A DNA stretch of 64,000 bases from contig JAFQRC010000006.1 in the NCBI GenBank assembly GCA_017410265.1, positions 26,070-90,069 of the forward strand. The letters run 5' to 3'. The notes beneath the pieces are model-generated. The model saw nothing but the letters and a program-made list of their open reading frames with translations, made no database searches and was not told the origin of the DNA. Shown here piece by piece: positions 63,658 to 64,000 of the stretch (position 1 is the first letter of the stretch; the number at the start of each line of letters is the position of its first letter). The translations under genes and the position numbers were made by a program. This DNA comes from Ruminococcus sp. Lineage in GTDB: Bacteria; Bacillota; Clostridia; Oscillospirales; Acutalibacteraceae.

Positions 63658-64000
63658 TGAAAAAGACCAAAATCGACTGGTGCGACTTCACGTGGAACCC
63701 AGTCACCGGCTGCCGACACACGTGCGAATATTGCTACGCACGAAGGCTCGCGCAGCGCTTCTGCGGAGACGTCAGACTGAACAAGTCCAGCGACCAGCTG
63801 CAGCTTGACGCGCCCAGAGGCATATACACCCTGAAAGCACCGTTCTTGAACGAGGACGGCACCCTCACAACACACTACCCCGCAGGCTTCGAGCCTACGC
63901 TTCACGAATACCGCCTGGACATGGTGGCGCAGAAGAAAAAGCCGGCGAACATTTTCGTCTGCAGCATGGCTGACCTCTTCGGAGAATGGGTACCCACCGA
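63654..64000 (+). CDS. DUF5131 (Gp37/Gp68) family protein, 3' end beyond the window
   Basis: 115 codons visible, open at the window edge. KIDWCDFTWNPVTGCRHTCEYCYARR holds the CxxxCxxC triad of radical SAM enzymes (shown here for description; Cys residues at about 20, 24 and 27). The family is common in phages, with no settled reaction. It is in the same operon as metK. Either of two adjacent ATGs could be the start. Confidence 0.8.
   Translation, partial: MMKKTKIDWCDFTWNPVTGCRHTCEYCYARRLAQRFCGDVRLNKSSDQLQLDAPRGIYTLKAPFLNEDGTLTTHYPAGFEPTLHEYRLDMVAQKKKPANIFVCSMADLFGEWVPT

Larger units (their letters stand above)
47757..64000. mobile_element. Prophage-like element, left part (lysogeny and early genes)
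   Basis: GC-rich block with a different codon use, an integrase, a CI/Cro-type switch, excisionase-like protein, RecT, RecU, helicase loader, methyltransferase and DUF5131 gene. The rightward genes overlap or nearly touch. No capsid, terminase or lysis genes are in the window, so the remaining part must lie to the right. Confidence 0.9.

Overview
The window is chromosomal DNA of a low-GC, spore-forming Clostridia member, most likely a Ruminococcus bromii-like gut bacterium (Oscillospiraceae). The grounds are the SigE/SpoIIGA sporulation pair, the presence of both DnaE and PolC replicases, CdaA/CdaR, and a large secreted GH13 amylase that carries a dockerin plus several starch-binding-like modules, the hallmark of the R. 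bromii 'amylosome'. The species assignment is inference; nothing in the window is a species-level marker such as 16S rRNA.

Host region (1 to about 47,720). In order: 3' end of xseA and dnaE; pfkA; a MORN-repeat protein; a lipoprotein; the spoIIGA-sigE operon on the minus strand; a 28-residue membrane protein; a YlmC/YmxH protein and a SleB-like secreted hydrolase; rpsB-tsf with a structured leader; a long run of tightly packed plus-strand genes pyrH-frr-uppS-cdsA-dxr-rseP-ispG-polC-AI-2E-type transporter-amylase; an HPr-like protein; mtaB; a GHL10-type glycosidase; DUF1294 and an RluA-type pseudouridine synthase; a minus-strand queA-tgt-yajC-TIGR04086 cluster; the lysine/DAP genes asd-dapA-dapB; a DUF3343/cysteine-desulfurase-like pair; cdaA-cdaR; rodA; tsaE-tsaB-rpiB-upp; a tRNA-Leu(CAA); a CofE-like ligase; and a short guaA. 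Several tRNA-modification steps sit here (queuosine by tgt/queA; t6A by tsaE/tsaB, then methylthiolation of t6A by mtaB).

Mobile region (about 47,730 to 64,000, continuing past the window end). Right after guaA, base composition jumps from AT-rich to clearly GC-rich and codon use changes. A leftward tyrosine integrase, a leftward membrane/zinc-ribbon gene and a CI-like repressor face a rightward early operon: Cro-like and second XRE regulators, an excisionase-like HTH protein, a SleB-like hydrolase, an SbcC/Rad50-like ATPase, RecT, a metallo-beta-lactamase-fold protein, a replication initiator and a G39P-type helicase loader, a DNA methyltransferase, a Myb/SANT-like protein, RecU, MetK, an MmcB-like nuclease and a truncated DUF5131 (Gp37/Gp68) protein. 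This is the lysogeny and early/replication half of a temperate phage; no structural or packaging genes are inside the window, so a related mobile element is not fully excluded.

Most notable observations: a compact immunity switch with palindromic operators, one exactly filling the 17-bp spacer of a consensus promoter; a prophage-encoded S-adenosylmethionine synthetase in the same operon as a methyltransferase and a CxxxCxxC radical-SAM-like protein; probable insertion at guaA; an apparent ATC start codon for rseP; two hairpins whose 3' arm is the ribosome binding site of the next gene; a candidate spoIIG promoter with an extra-long spacer; and a GMP synthase lacking its glutaminase domain. 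I do not see a clear-cut new defence or CRISPR system.
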